Source: Oenanthe sinensis
Taxonomy: Eukaryota; Streptophyta; Magnoliopsida; Apiales; Apiaceae
Direction: 5' to 3'
Assembly: GCA_028671895.1 (NCBI GenBank)
Contig: CM053813.1
Span: 41,387,501-41,451,500 of the forward strand
DNA: 64,000 nt
Both the position numbers and the translations under genes were made by a program. Every line of letters begins with the position of its first letter. The stretch's first letter is position 1. The notes under the pieces were generated by a model. That model was not told the origin of the DNA. It did not search any database and saw only the letters and a program-made list of their open reading frames with translations. Of this stretch, positions 45,789-57,926 are shown piece by piece.

Positions 45789-47634
45789 AGGGCTCGGATC
45801 CTTTTCATTTGAGGAGCCACCTTTGACGGGCTTTAATTTGGATAGATCAAGCGGGCCTTCTTGCATGGACTTGGGCTTGCTTTATTGGTTTTGGATTCAA
45901 CCTCTACTCTCCTAATTCAGTCTATAGGCTTTGGTTTAGGTTCACTCTCTCGAGATCCCCTTGGTGGCACTGAGGTTTTGTAATATCAGAATATCTCAAC
46001 ATTTTATGTTTACCCCTTCCCCCTCCCCGAAAAAGATTTTTCCTGTCTTTAGATTGAATACAAAACGATAAAAATTTAATTTTGGTTGTTTTTAGTTTTG
46101 AATTTCTCGACTCTCTGCTGTATTAGGGAACAATTTTTATGAGATGAAGCTGCATGTGCTTGAGGTGCCTTTGGTGGGATACATATACACTGGAGGCATG
46201 CAATGAGAGCTGACGGTCTTGTTGCATTGTTGCAGTTTTAGTCCTGTTGCAGTTTTAGTCCTGCGCTAGCAGTTTGGGGGGCAAGATGTATGTAAACTGA
46301 AGTTAAATACTTCATAGAACCTACACTACAGTCTCAAGAATAGAACCTACAATTTATAAAGTAACCCATAAATACATTTTACTTGTTTGTGTTTTTTAAC
46401 GAAAGTTTGGGGGAACATAATTTACAAAAGAACTTTTTGGACACCAATGGTCTCAGTTTCAGAGACAGATACAACACCCTTAATCCTCATGTTTTTGCCA
46501 TCAAGAACTCTAAGCAATATCCCCACTGTGAAAGACGACACACCATTGAATACAGAGGCATTAACATTAAGTTTCAGTTTTCCCTCTCCAGGAGCTACCC
46601 ACTTTCTATCGTCCCTGCAAATTCTGCTCTCACCTGCAAGAGTGAGAGCTCCGGTCCATTGCTAACGCCTGTAAAAATCTATACAATAATATGAACTAAA
46701 TTGGAATGTATAACAGAAGAAATCATATTTATAAAAGTCTGCTAATGCTCGAAATAATGTAGCACTAAATTTACATATCTATAAACATATTTATGATTTG
46801 CATTAATGTTAGTAGTTAGCATTTCAATTATTTTATTATTATTATTTACTCAGGTGGGTGAGGTTCTTTTTAAATTTACTAGTGTAATTTTAGTAAAATT
46901 TTGAATGCTTTTTATTATTCCCTTATTTATTTTTTTAAACTATAGTTTTAGACTAATAATTTTGTACTAATGTTGGATGATAAATTTTTAATTTATAAAT
47001 TTATATAAAATATTACATTATTATATGTTAATTTTAGGTATCTAACCAAAGGAATCCCCTTCGGTTAGATTTTATTTTATTTTTATTATTCAAATAATAT
47101 TATATTATATATTTTATAATTATGGTTTTGTCATTTCTTTTTCTCTCAAATGCATTATTAATTATTTTTTTAAAATTTTTATTTCCCATCTTCTATTTTC
47201 AAACATTAAAATTTTATTATCTAAATTTTCATTGACATCATACATGTTTTCTAGTTAGATGATAAATTTTCTTGAATGAAATATCTCTTACTTTACGGGA
47301 TTGTATTTCGATAAAATTCATTAACGTGAAAGGTTTTTATTAATAATAAAAAAAGTAATTCCGGGTCTTAAAAAGGTTCTTAAAATATTTGTCATTTTTA
47401 AGTTTTTATACATATTTTAAAATATATAAAAAGTACAATTCAAAAATAAAATAATATATATAAAAAGTAATTTTATAAATTAAATTTTAACTCTTTTTAA
47501 ATATATACTTAATTTGTAGAAATAGTTTTTTTACGTATTCCAAAATATGCTTAAAAAATTAAAATAATAAAAAAATTGAATGATGAGAGTATTAATTTTT
47601 TGACCATAATAGATCTTATATACTATTATATTAT
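45789..47634. other. 3' flank of RBR copy A and AT-rich spacer
   Basis: 45,789 to about 46,060 is the presumed 3' UTR. GTTGCAGTTTTAGTCCTG is repeated near 46,230-46,262. A minus-strand RNase H-like fragment lies at about 46,430-46,640. The rest is AT-rich with nothing recognisable. Confidence 0.5.
46430..46640 (-). pseudogene. Plant RNase H-like (RVT_3) domain fragment
   Basis: The minus strand reads DDRKWVAPGEGKLKLNVNAS, SSFTVGILLRVLDGKNMR and VVSVSETETIGV. This follows the first half of the RNase H domain found in plant LINEs and in stand-alone RVT_3 proteins. The usual first Asp (NVDAS) is Asn, and the domain stops before the second half. No start codon, RT domain or 3' tail is seen, so it is a relic. 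It is of a different subtype from the RNase H-like domain in the adjacent RBR genes and points the other way. Confidence 0.65.
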
Positions 47635-48130
47635 GGCCATATTTGGCAATTAGCGGTTAGCTGTTAGCGGATTAAATTAATTATTTTGACTAACTTATTG
47701 AATTAGCTGTTTTGACTAAAGGATTGAATTAGGTGTTTTGAATAAAACTGTTTGGTAAATAACTGTTAAATTAGTTGTTTGTATTTTAAAGGGGTGTTTG
47801 AAAGTTATAGGTTTGAGTAAAAATTAGAGAATTGAGATAAGTTGGAGGTTTCATTAAGAGAATCCTCTAATATGTGTGTTTGGTAGTTAACTGATTGAAA
47901 TAGATTATTGAGGTGAAAAAACTAATTTTGAAAAAACTACTTTCAGGAGTTTTTTTGCATTAGAGATTTGTTATGTATCTAGTTTAAATACAAACAATTT
48001 ATTACCAAATAGTTTTTTTCAAAACAGATAATTCAATTCATTAGTCAAAACAGTTATGCAAATCAGTTAGTCAAAACAACTAATTCAATCCGCTACAGCT
48101 ACAGCTAACCGCTAATTGTCAAACATGGCC
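47635..48130. mobile_element. MITE with long imperfect TIRs
   Basis: Left end GGCCATATTTGGCAATTAGC; right end, read inward, GGCCATGTTTGACAATTAGC. Pairing goes on for over 60 bases, including GGTTAGCTGT and TTAATTATTTTGACTAA words. No clear target duplication. Superfamily undecided (PIF/Harbinger or hAT). Confidence 0.75.
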
Positions 48131-48289
48131 TAAATACATACATGATAATCATCTAATTGAAAAAACTCTTAAAAATAGTTTTTTTAATTAATTTATTGAG
48201 TCCAAATCGATATTCTAATCTGTGAACTACCAAATACTAATATTAGAGGATCCATCTAGTTATACCTCTAATTTAGCTCAAACATTTTA

Positions 48290-48908
48290 GGTGTGTTCGG
48301 TTGGAGGATAAGAATGAATTTTCGTAGGAATGGAATGACCATTCCGTCGGGAATTAAAAAAGAGTTGTTCGGTTGAGTATTTGGGAATGGAATCACTCAT
48401 CCTCATATCATTCATATCATTCATATCCTTCCTAATAAGTCAATTTTGTATCTCACCCTCTCACATGAGATAACCATTTTTATTCTTACCAACAATAATT
48501 TTTATCTTTATTTTGCTCTTGAATATAATATGTTTGTAATTCAATATATTTAATGGGAAAAAAACTTGTTTAGTTATTTAAAATTTTTAAATGTTAATTT
48601 TTTTAATTTAAATTATAAATATAATCTTATTTCTCACGGAAATTAATTTTGTCTTATATTTTCTATATTATTTAGTAAATTTATTATTGAATAAACCTTT
48701 TTTTAGAATTTATTTTATCTATATATTAAACAAATAAATTAATAAAAATGATCATTTCATTCCCAATAAAATTAATATTATTAAACGAATAAAAGAATGG
48801 AATGAGTATTCTTATGACTTATCCCACCTCATTCTCATCCCAACTCATTCCATTTCTTTCGCTCATTCTCATCTCAACCCATTCCTATCCTTCCAACCAA
48901 ACACACCC
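48290..48908. mobile_element. Tourist-like MITE
   Basis: Left end GGTGTGTTCGGTTGGAGGAT; right end, read inward, GGGTGTGTTTGGTTGGAAGGAT. Subterminal repeats of GGAATGGAATGA/CATTCC words follow on both sides. TTA lies on the left and ATA on the right, so a target duplication is at best imperfect. Confidence 0.75.
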
Positions 48909-49099
48909 ATAATTTTATCTCACGGCATGTACATTTTTGCGAATAATATGATTCCCAGCGTGACAAGTCATAAGACTCGTAACAGGGATGCTAATACAGA
49001 GAAACAAGGCATTCCGCAAAGATTGAAAACGGGTTATTCGGGACATCTCAAAAATGTTTCGAAGATATATTCTTAAATAATACCAGCTGTGAAATGCAC

Positions 49100-49540
49100 G
49101 GATTGTTTTTAATATATTTTAAATAAATTAAATAGTTTAAGCGGTGATTAAATTGAGATGTTTAAGTTATATTTGGTATAAAATTTTAATAAAATTCAAT
49201 ATAGATAGATTAAAAATAATATTATATCATTAATGCGATTTAACTAATTTATTATTATTTAAATGAATTAAACAGTAAACAGTTGGGCGATGAAGAAAGT
49301 GAGTTTCGTAAATAGATTGTATCTCATATAGCTATATTACATAAAAGTTCAATCGTAAATAGACTATTTTATATAAGTATAAAAATTTTAATATATAATT
49401 TAAATATAATATAATATTAATATAATATATAAAAGTATTTGGTTAACCAAACCAATTACAAAATATCTCAGATTCAGTTATAATAATAATATATTTAAGA
49501 TTATTGAAATCTTAAAACTAAGTTATAATAATTAGATTTT

Positions 49541-49580
<40 letters not shown>

Positions 49581-50193
49581 GGTTCGTACTATAATAAATA
49601 AAATTTTAATATAGTATATGTATATATATACTAGCTTATAACCCATGCAAAGCGTAAACTATATTAACAAATTATATATTAATTATTTTATATGATTTAA
49701 ATATTTAATTTAATATAGTAATTTATTTTATTATTAATTTTTTATATATTATTATGATATATTAGTTTTTTATTTTAATATTCATGAGATATGAATAATA
49801 GGTTATAATTTTAAATAAATTAAAAAGCGGTCATGAAATTGAGTTAAATGTTAATACATCTATATTATATAAAAATTATATTATAATGTTATTCTTAAAA
49901 TAGAAATTTTATTCTATAATTTAAATATAAAATAATATTACCCGTGAACAGTTGTATAAAAGAGGATTATACCATTGATAGAATTGTATGTATAATATAT
50001 ATAGTATAGATAAATTATTTTATATAATTTAAATATTTAATTTAATGTGGTGATTTATTTATTTTGTTATTAAGAAGTAGGATTGTAACATTATTCTTAA
50101 TATAGAAAAGATATGTTATAATTTAAATATAATATAATATTACGCGTGAGTAGTTGTATAAAAAGAGCACTACACTGGTGATAGAGTTGTATG

Positions 50194-50230
<37 letters not shown>

Positions 50231-52057
50231 AATAACTATTTTATATGGTTTAAATATTTAATTTAATATGATAATTTATTTCATTTTATTATTAAGAAAA
50301 AGAACTCCACTGATGTTAAAGTTGTATGTATAATATATATGTTCTAAATAGAGTTGTATGTATAATATATCTATTTGATATAGTATATTCTAATTAAAAT
50401 TTAATTTAAAAAGTGTGTTTGAAGTTGAGTAGGAGAAATATAGTATATATATTATTTTAATATTCAAAAAAATTAAATATAAAATTATAATTTTAAATAA
50501 ATTAAAATGTTTGAACGATGATGAAATTGAAACATGTTAATTAGTAGATCATTAGTACAATTTTATATTTTAATTAAAAGAGTATATTTGGAATCAAGTA
50601 TGACACAAAGAGACTATACCTAAATTATTGTTGTGTTTGAACGATGAAATTGTAACATGTTAATTATATTGATTTATAAATATTGTGCCCCAACTATTTG
50701 GAGGCCTTTTGCGATGGCACAATCTGCACATCTTGGGGCCGCTGGTGGTTGTGAATCACAACTTGTGATAGTCGGATATTATTCTAGAAGATTATGGCGA
50801 CTTGTTTGACATGATGCATGAAGTTTTGCTTGTTTTCTGATGTCATCGGGAGTGGTAAAAAATTTAATTATAATTTTAAATAAATTAAAGCGTTTGAATG
50901 ATGATAACATTGAAACATGTTAATATTTTAATTAAAATTTAATTAAAAGAATGTAATTAGAGTTGAGTAAGATACAAACAGACTAAATTTTTGTCACTGT
51001 GACTTTAATAATATAATATATATATATAGGGAGTTACTCTAATGAGAACATCTTATAATTAGAACTAAAAATTTCAACAGAATCACTAAATTAAAATTTG
51101 AATCACCAAAATATTTTAATCACAGCCCTCTATTTAGTTTAATCTACACCATACAATTAATTATATACATATATATGTATGTCACTAATACTAAAAATAA
51201 ATCTTCTCAAACCTCACACCACCCAACCAACCCAACCACTCACCAATCAACTAACCAACTACAGTAGTCATAACCACCATCTCCGATCGATCGCCTCTCT
51301 CTTCCTCGAGCTACCATCACAAATTCGTTCCGCCACACGCTACATTTATGTTCTTATCTTCTAATTTGTCATTGATTTACTCTATCAAATTTATTCATTT
51401 CTCTGAAATCGTATACGTACATACATATACATACATCTCCATTTATCTATTTCTCATTAATCTTAACATACATACATACATACATACATATATACATGGG
51501 TTGGATATGAGAAATAAATGAAAAAATTACACGGTGATGATTAAAGGAATCGACGAGTTACACTCAAATTTATGACATTAGAACTCACTCAGATCTATTT
51601 TTTGTGATTTTTAGTTCTGGAAATTTTGGTGATTCGCGATCAGATTTTGGTGATTCGCGACCAGATTTTGGTTATTTGTCTTAATTTATGATAATTTGGT
51701 TTGAAATTTAGTGATTCTACATGCGCTCGTGATTCAGCGATGGTGGTGACATCGATGTTGAGATAGTAGCTATTGTGATGCCCATTGTTTGGTTACAGTA
51801 GTGTTTGTGGTGTTAATTTGGTGATGTGGTGATACATATTTAGGTAATAAGAATTTCAATTAAATGATTATATGGGCGTTGGAGGCCGTGTTATGATGCT
51901 AGTAGTGGTAACTGTAATTGTGATTGTAGTGATGTTGTTATATAGAATTGTAATATATTTATGTATGTATAATAAAATTTTGGTGATTCGAATTTTAATT
52001 TAGTGATTCTATTGAAGTTCTTAGTTCTAATTATAAGAGGTTCTCATTTGAGCATCT

Positions 52058-52099
<42 letters not shown>

Positions 52100-52920
52100 T
52101 TGTGCATATGTGTTTATATATTAAAAATATGAAATTATTTTTTGTTATTAAATATTTTATATATACTAAAACTATATAATATTTTTTATATTAATAGAAT
52201 TTTATATAAAATTTAATATAGATAAATGAATAACAATATTATAATATTTATAAATTTTAATTAATAAATTTTAATTTTAAATAAATTAAAGAGTTTGAGT
52301 GTTTATGAAATTGTGAAGTGTTAGCAGATTGTATTTAAGTACAACTATGTTATATAGATATTATATTATAAAAGAATTCTTAGAATATAAAATTTAGTCT
52401 ATAATTTAGATATAATATAATATTAAAAAAATTGGATCAGTGAAGATAAAATATAAAATATTTTTTTGTATTAAATATAATGGTTCTTATCTATCTACTT
52501 TATATCTAACTATTACTATTATTTTTATGTTAAAAAGTTTAACCAAACCGACTACAAAAGATGATTAAAGATCTCAAATTCGTTTAGAATATTATAATAT
52601 ATAAGTATATATAATATAGATACAATATAGTAGTAAAATTTAATTAACATAAATAAAATAATATTATTATTTTAATATTCATCAAATTTAATTAATAAGT
52701 TATAATTTTAAATAAATTAAGCCAAAATATTGAGCGATGAGGAAATTGAAACATAGATTGTGAGTACAACTATATATTTTAATTAAAAGAGTGTGCTTGA
52801 AATTGAATAGAAGACAAACATGTATATTTGAAGTTGGGTAGGAGACAAAATGACCACACTATAACGAACGGACGATCGACCAACCAAATATTTGTCACTT
52901 CGGTTTTAATAATATAGTAT
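49100..52920. repeat. Dispersed degenerate repeat family
   Basis: A core like TTTTAAATAAATTAAA, then GTTTGAACGATGATGAAATT and AAACATGTTAAT, recurs near 49,114, 49,809, 50,490, 50,635 (partial), 50,870, 52,270 and 52,703. A second core TTTAAATATTTAATTTAATRTRGTRATTTATTT recurs near 49,690, 50,025 and 50,247. GTTGTATGTATAATATAT recurs near 49,985, 50,190 and 50,325-50,370. TATTTGTCACT..ACTTTAATAATATA occurs near 50,990 and 52,890. It looks like repeated insertion or tandem growth of one AT-rich non-autonomous element. Confidence 0.6.
51029..52060. mobile_element. MULE-like non-autonomous DNA transposon
   Basis: A 1,032-base element with TIRs of about 85 bases. Left GGGAGTTACTCTAATGAGAAC; right, read inward, GGGAGATGCTCAAATGAGAAC. 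Both go on with TCTTATAATTAGAACTAA and GAATCACTAAATTAAAATT. It lies in TA-repeat sequence, so the target duplication is ambiguous. The interior has no transposase; a CATA microsatellite lies near 51,467-51,492. Confidence 0.8.
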
Positions 52921-53900
52921 ATATGAGTATATGACAATATTGATAGGACATAATTAAAAATATTTAATTAATGTAATTAATATAAATATAAAAGAGTTCA
53001 TTTTATTTATTATTTTTCTAGTCATTTAAAACTTTTCATTCTTACATATATTCTGAAAAATATTTTTGGAATATATTCCAAAATAGGGCCAGCCCACAAA
53101 ACCATCGGAGTATATATCAATTTCCGGACATGCGTTATCTTTTTTCTTTTTATTAGATAAATTTTTTAAAGATCTCACTGGTACTATATAACTGTGGAAT
53201 GATTTCTATAAAATTAATTCTCATTTATATCTGTTAGCAGTGTGTGCTTTTCAGATTATTAATTTTAAAATATTTAAAATATAATATAATTTATTAATAC
53301 AATATCTACGATGTCAAACTTCAATCTAATCTATTTACAACATTCTTGAAACTCGAATGCACATTCTCTTACGTCAAGCCAGAAATATTAAAAGAAATTG
53401 AAATATTAAAAGAATGAGTTGCGAAATTCGGCAAACAACTACTATCCAACGACTCAAAATAATATTTTATTTTTTAAAAAATACAATTTAAACACGTACT
53501 ACATAATATTTATCACATAATTGTACACAGTATACTTGATATAATTGTCATAAAGATTCTCACATAATCAATTAATTCATAGCAATGCATTCTTCAAATT
53601 ACATATTCAAAATTCTTAATCGATAAATAAGTGTTAATAAAGTATTTATATTTTTATTTTCACAATTCTAAATTACAATCACACTATAACAGTGATACGA
53701 CTTCTATAATTCAACGGTTTGAAAGGGCTAGTTTAAAACAATAAAAATACTACAGAATCCAGATTGAATACACTCCCCCTAATCTAGGGATATTCAATCA
53801 GGATTATAAATTTGGGGTATTCAATTAGGATTTAGAAATATCCATTAAAATCGAGGGGTATTCGATCATGATTTTAAATAATTTTCTAAAATATGGGGTA

Positions 53901-54290
53901 TCCAATCTCAATTTTAAATAATGTTTTAAAATGTAGGTGTATTCAATGATAATGTTTTAAAATTCAGGGGTATTCAAAATCGATGAATTTTAAAAATCCA
54001 TGGATTATGTGTATTTTCATATGTATTTTAGATCTTTTAAAATCCCACCTAAATATAATAGATGTATTTAGCATGAATTCTGCGTGGACTCTATATCCAA
54101 TCTCAATTTTAAATAATGTTTTAAAATGTAGGTGTGTTCAATGATAATGTTTTAAAATCCAGGGGTATTCAAAATCGATGAATTTTAAAAAACCATGGAT
54201 TATGTGTATTTTCATATGTATTTTAGATCTTTTAAAATCCCATCTAAATATAATAGATGTATTTAGGATCAATTCTGCGTGGACTCTACT
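53901..54290. repeat. 195-base tandem duplication
   Basis: TCCAATCTCAATTTTAAATA starts both copies (53,901 and 54,096). They run side by side through GAATTCTGCGTGGACTCTA with few differences. Confidence 0.9.
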
Positions 54291-55216
54291 AGATCTACCA
54301 ACTCTGACTGGCATAGACTCTACGTGAAATCTTAAATGAAATATAATCAATAAAAATCCATATATTATTAATAATACCTTTGAATTTGTTCTTTTACACC
54401 TTATTTAGGGGGATTTTTGACAATCTAAATGCATGGTTTCCACTTTCGTAGTAGGAAATTTGATTAATCTTTCTGTAATTACTTAACTAATCCTTGTGTG
54501 TTTTTTAATAATGTAATCAGAAATTCAGAACAACGTAGAACATGAAAGGCAATATCTTTTGATTGTTTCACTTTTTTTTTAATCATTTGTACTACTATAT
54601 AAGGTTATGGAAAATGATCAGTGAGTCAGAAAGGTTCTAATTTGTGTACATTTTTATTTAAAACTTCATCTTATTTTCTATTGTTTTGCTTACTTACTTT
54701 TGGTCAATAATTTCGCATGCTAACTTTAGAACAAGCCATTCAGTTAATCTCCATGTCATCGAAGACTTGCAAGGTAAAAGTTGAGTTCCTTGATTTGCAT
54801 TCAGTTTGTATCCAAAATATTCCTTTAAAATATTTCTTTTAAAAAGCAATGCATTGTTTTTCCTTGCTTAGAATGTGTAGTAATTAAAGAAGTATATAGC
54901 TTTGTAGGTTATTGACCTTTTGTAGTTGCATAGTTATATTTCATATTAATCTGTCCAAAAAATAGGCAGTAAATGAGTATATACTTCTTTGATAGTTAGT
55001 AAATATGAGGTCTCCTTTACTAGTTAACCCTAGTAAATTATTAACTTGTATACCATATTGAAACTAGTTTGAAGTCCATTAAGCTTCATATAATCAGACC
55101 AGTGAATTGTTGTGTGATTAAATACCTAAATACATGCTTTCAATGCTGATGTTCTTAATGCAGTTCACCGGCAAATGGGTAACAAAATTGGGAAATATGG
55201 AAACCTTAGTTGACGG

Positions 55217-57926
55217 ATGTCCCAACTCCAGAGAAAATTTACACGTTGCCACCCACGTCTTGTTGAAAAGAAAAATGTTCAATTTGCTTTTGGACTTGCG
55301 AGCGATGCTATATTAGCACAGGTCAGTTGGTCAGGAGAAAGCAGCGGTCACATCAATTTTACCGAGACATGCATAATATGTTTGGAAGATAGAGCCGTTG
55401 GTCAGATCTTAGTAGTTGGTGGTTGTAAGCACAAATATTGCTCTTCTTGTTTGAAACAGCATGCTGAAGCAAAATTGTTTCAAGGTAGGCTTCCTAGATG
55501 CCCACATGAAGGTTGCAAGTTTGAGTTAAATTTTGAATTTTGCAGAAAGTTCTTGACCCGTGAAGTACTTGATATGATGGGTCAGAGGATAAAGGAAGCT
55601 ACTATTCCTGTAGCAGAGAAAGTTTATTGCCCATATGCTAGGTGTTCAACTTTAATGTCCGGAACTGAGGTTAGTGCTATAAACAATGCTGGAGGTAGCA
55701 GATGCGCGAAATGTCAAGGTCTTTTTTGTATTTATTGCAAGGTTCCTTGGCACAGTAACATGCCATGTTCTCAATACAAAAAACTGCATCCATATTTATG
55801 CTCGGAAGAGGTAAAGCTCAAGACTCTTGCAACAAAAAAACAACGGCGTCAATGTAAAAAATGCAACAATATGATTGAGCTTAAATCAGGCTGCTACCAT
55901 ATTTCTTGCAGGTATGTAATTACTAGCAATACCTCTTGATGCTATTTTAATTTTTATGTATGTCTCAGTTTTAGATTGAATAATAATTCCTAGATTAAAC
56001 TGAATGTTGTAGCAATTAGTGATATATACACTGTTAGAAAATGCAGTATAGGAATACAAGTAAAAGTAGTAATGGCAATTGTGCCTTTTTCCATGTTAAG
56101 AGTTGTTTACAGTCGAGTCTATAAATAGCTGATAGAATCTTTGTATTAGGCATGATGAATGATATGAAAATGGAATATTTTCCGCCACTCTTTCTCTCTC
56201 TAGTTTCTAACTAGCTTTCTCACTCTAGATTCTATCTTCCTGTGCAAGTCTCTATCTCTCTTTGTGATTCTGATCTGCTATCTCTCTAATTCTCTGTTCT
56301 CACTCGAAAAACTCTGCCATAATCTCTCTGATTTCTATCTGTTCTCTGCCATATCCATCTGTTATCTTCTGTTTCTGCAACTGTTCTTACTTAAACCTAT
56401 AGAAAACTACAAAAATATCCAGAAAACTCATTCAGGAACCTCCGGTCCCTGACATACACACTAACATACACAGAGGCAGATTATTTCAATATCTAATATC
56501 TATTTTCTGACAACTTGTATATAGAGTATTGGTTGTATTTTGCACAAACCATATAACGTGTAGAATCAGATTACGCTTGTATTTTGACCTGCGCTTTTCT
56601 TGCTTTTTGTATAATATCTCTATGTTATAATTATAGTAGGTATATATAATATTAAATCATGTAGCTGTCAAGATTTTGATAATTCAAGTTATGTAACTGT
56701 TTCTTAATATATTTAAAGTATTGGTTTTTGAGAATAAAAGATTGCGTGATCCGAGTGGAAAAGGTGCTTCTAGTGTTAAAATCTGTCTTTTTTTTTTAAT
56801 ATACATCTAAATTCCGCTCATACCCCTATTAATTATGCATTGATAATATACTATTTGTATTATTCAAGACAAGAACTCCTCTTTTGTGTGTATACATTAA
56901 TGCAATTATAAGAATATTATAGTTAAAATAGAGATAAAATTGATTTGAACCAAAATGACCGAAATCCGAAATTTCGAATTTTTAAAAACTAAAACAGACA
57001 AAAAAAAATTCTGTTGGTTCCGTTGGTTTTGTGGATGAACTGAAATTTTAGTACTACATAACTACCCAAGTAATAAAATTATTAAACAAAAGAATTTTAT
57101 TAAACATGTGTGTTAACCCGTTAGCATGAATCTATTAGTGCAGGATCTGAAGTTTCTTCAAATTAGGAAACAAGGTTGTGAAGACTAGTTTTTTATTCTT
57201 TATAGATAAATTTTATTGTAATACATATCGTATGTATCTTACATAAGTTAGGTTCACTTTGATCAAACCGGCATTTTTTAAATAAAGCTGAACCGATATT
57301 ATTTTAGTTCTTGAGATTTAAGAAGAGTTTGCTTCTTATATTTTAGGTGTCTTATAACAAATCCTAAATCATGTTTTAGGAATTTAAAAACTCTATTTGC
57401 TAATTTTATACTAAAAATCATATATGAAGTTGTTGATAGTTGGTACTTGTTTGAAAATGGTAATGTTTCTTTTTGTAGTGTAAACCTTTTAAATTTTGCG
57501 ATGAATAATATATGTGAGTCAACAGCTAAAAAACTTATTGCTATAAATTTGATTTATTTCTGTTGGCATTTTTATTCAGAAGACTCTTAACTAATCCGAT
57601 TAATCGGAATTCTCCGCCCAGCTGATTAGTCTGTTGAAGGTAGCCTTTCCCCTGACTATTTTTAAAACATTGGTTGTGATTATGCTTCAAAAGAAATGGC
57701 CTGCATTGAGGGTGCTTGATGATTTGTAATCGTTGGAGAAAAGAATTTTAGTATACAAGGGAAAACTTGAATTGTGTATTGGTTGCTTAACTTGGAATCT
57801 GCTTGCAGATGTGGTCACCAATTTTGTTATATCTGTGGAGCTGAGTGGAAGAATAAGAAAGCAACTTGCAGATGCGCTCTCTGGGATGATTGTAATATTG
57901 TATATTCTGCAGGTCGCAGAAGGTAA
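55217..57926 (+). CDS. Possible RBR-only E3 ligase read from copy B, 270 aa
   Basis: Exons 55,217-55,911 and 57,809-57,926; phase at the junction is kept (CR|CGHQ). The product would begin at the last helix of the RNase H-like domain, then RING1 (starting near residue 51), IBR and RING2, with the presumed active Cys in GCYHISC. The absence of stops and preserved ligands suggests either recent duplication or selection on the catalytic part. There is no obvious promoter; the upstream sequence is former intron 1. Expression is unknown. Confidence 0.45.
56032..56454 (+). mobile_element. Solo LTR in intron 2 of RBR copy B
   Basis: 423 bases beginning TGTTAGAAAATGCAG and ending GGTCCCTGACA, flanked by TACAC on both sides (56,027-56,031 and 56,455-56,459). 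The interior has TATAAATAG near 56,120 and a CT-rich second half, like the Gypsy LTR at 22,834, but the sequences differ. No internal element remains, so it fits LTR-LTR recombination. Direction is taken from the TATA and CT-rich order. Confidence 0.9.

Larger units (their letters stand above)
48909..54480. other. Very AT-rich repeat region between RBR copies A and B
   Basis: No gene is supported. Contents: degenerate repeats (49.1-52.9 kb), a MULE-like element (51,029-52,060), a 195-base tandem duplication (53,901-54,290) and several (TA)n tracts (49,545-49,576, 50,200-50,225, 52,063-52,092). No copy of RBR exon 1 was found here, although copy B needs one. Confidence 0.55.
54500..57926 (+). 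pseudogene. RBR E3 ubiquitin ligase copy B, 5'-truncated duplicate of copy C
   Basis: Intron-1 sequence similar to copy C begins near 54,500 (GATTGTTTCACTT in both), but exon 1 with most of the RNase H-like domain is missing. Exon 2 is 55,164-55,911 and exon 3 is 57,809-57,926, with splice sites matching copy C. Exon 2 starts FTGKWVTKLGNMETLVD, then has one base fewer than copy C near 55,214, a frameshift. From the ATG at 55,217 (MSQLQRKFTRCHP) a clean frame joins exon 3 and gives 270 aa. In it every expected zinc ligand is kept: CIICLED, CKHKYCSSC, CPHEGC; YCPYARC, CAKCQGLFCIYCKVPWH; QCKKCNNM, GCYHISCRCGHQFCYICG. It is broken as a full-length gene but could still make an RBR-only ligase if transcribed. 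Intron 2 carries a solo LTR. Confidence 0.85.

Noticed and set aside
54138..54350. 70-residue minus-strand frame
   Set aside because: Lies in the 195-base tandem duplication and has no motif.
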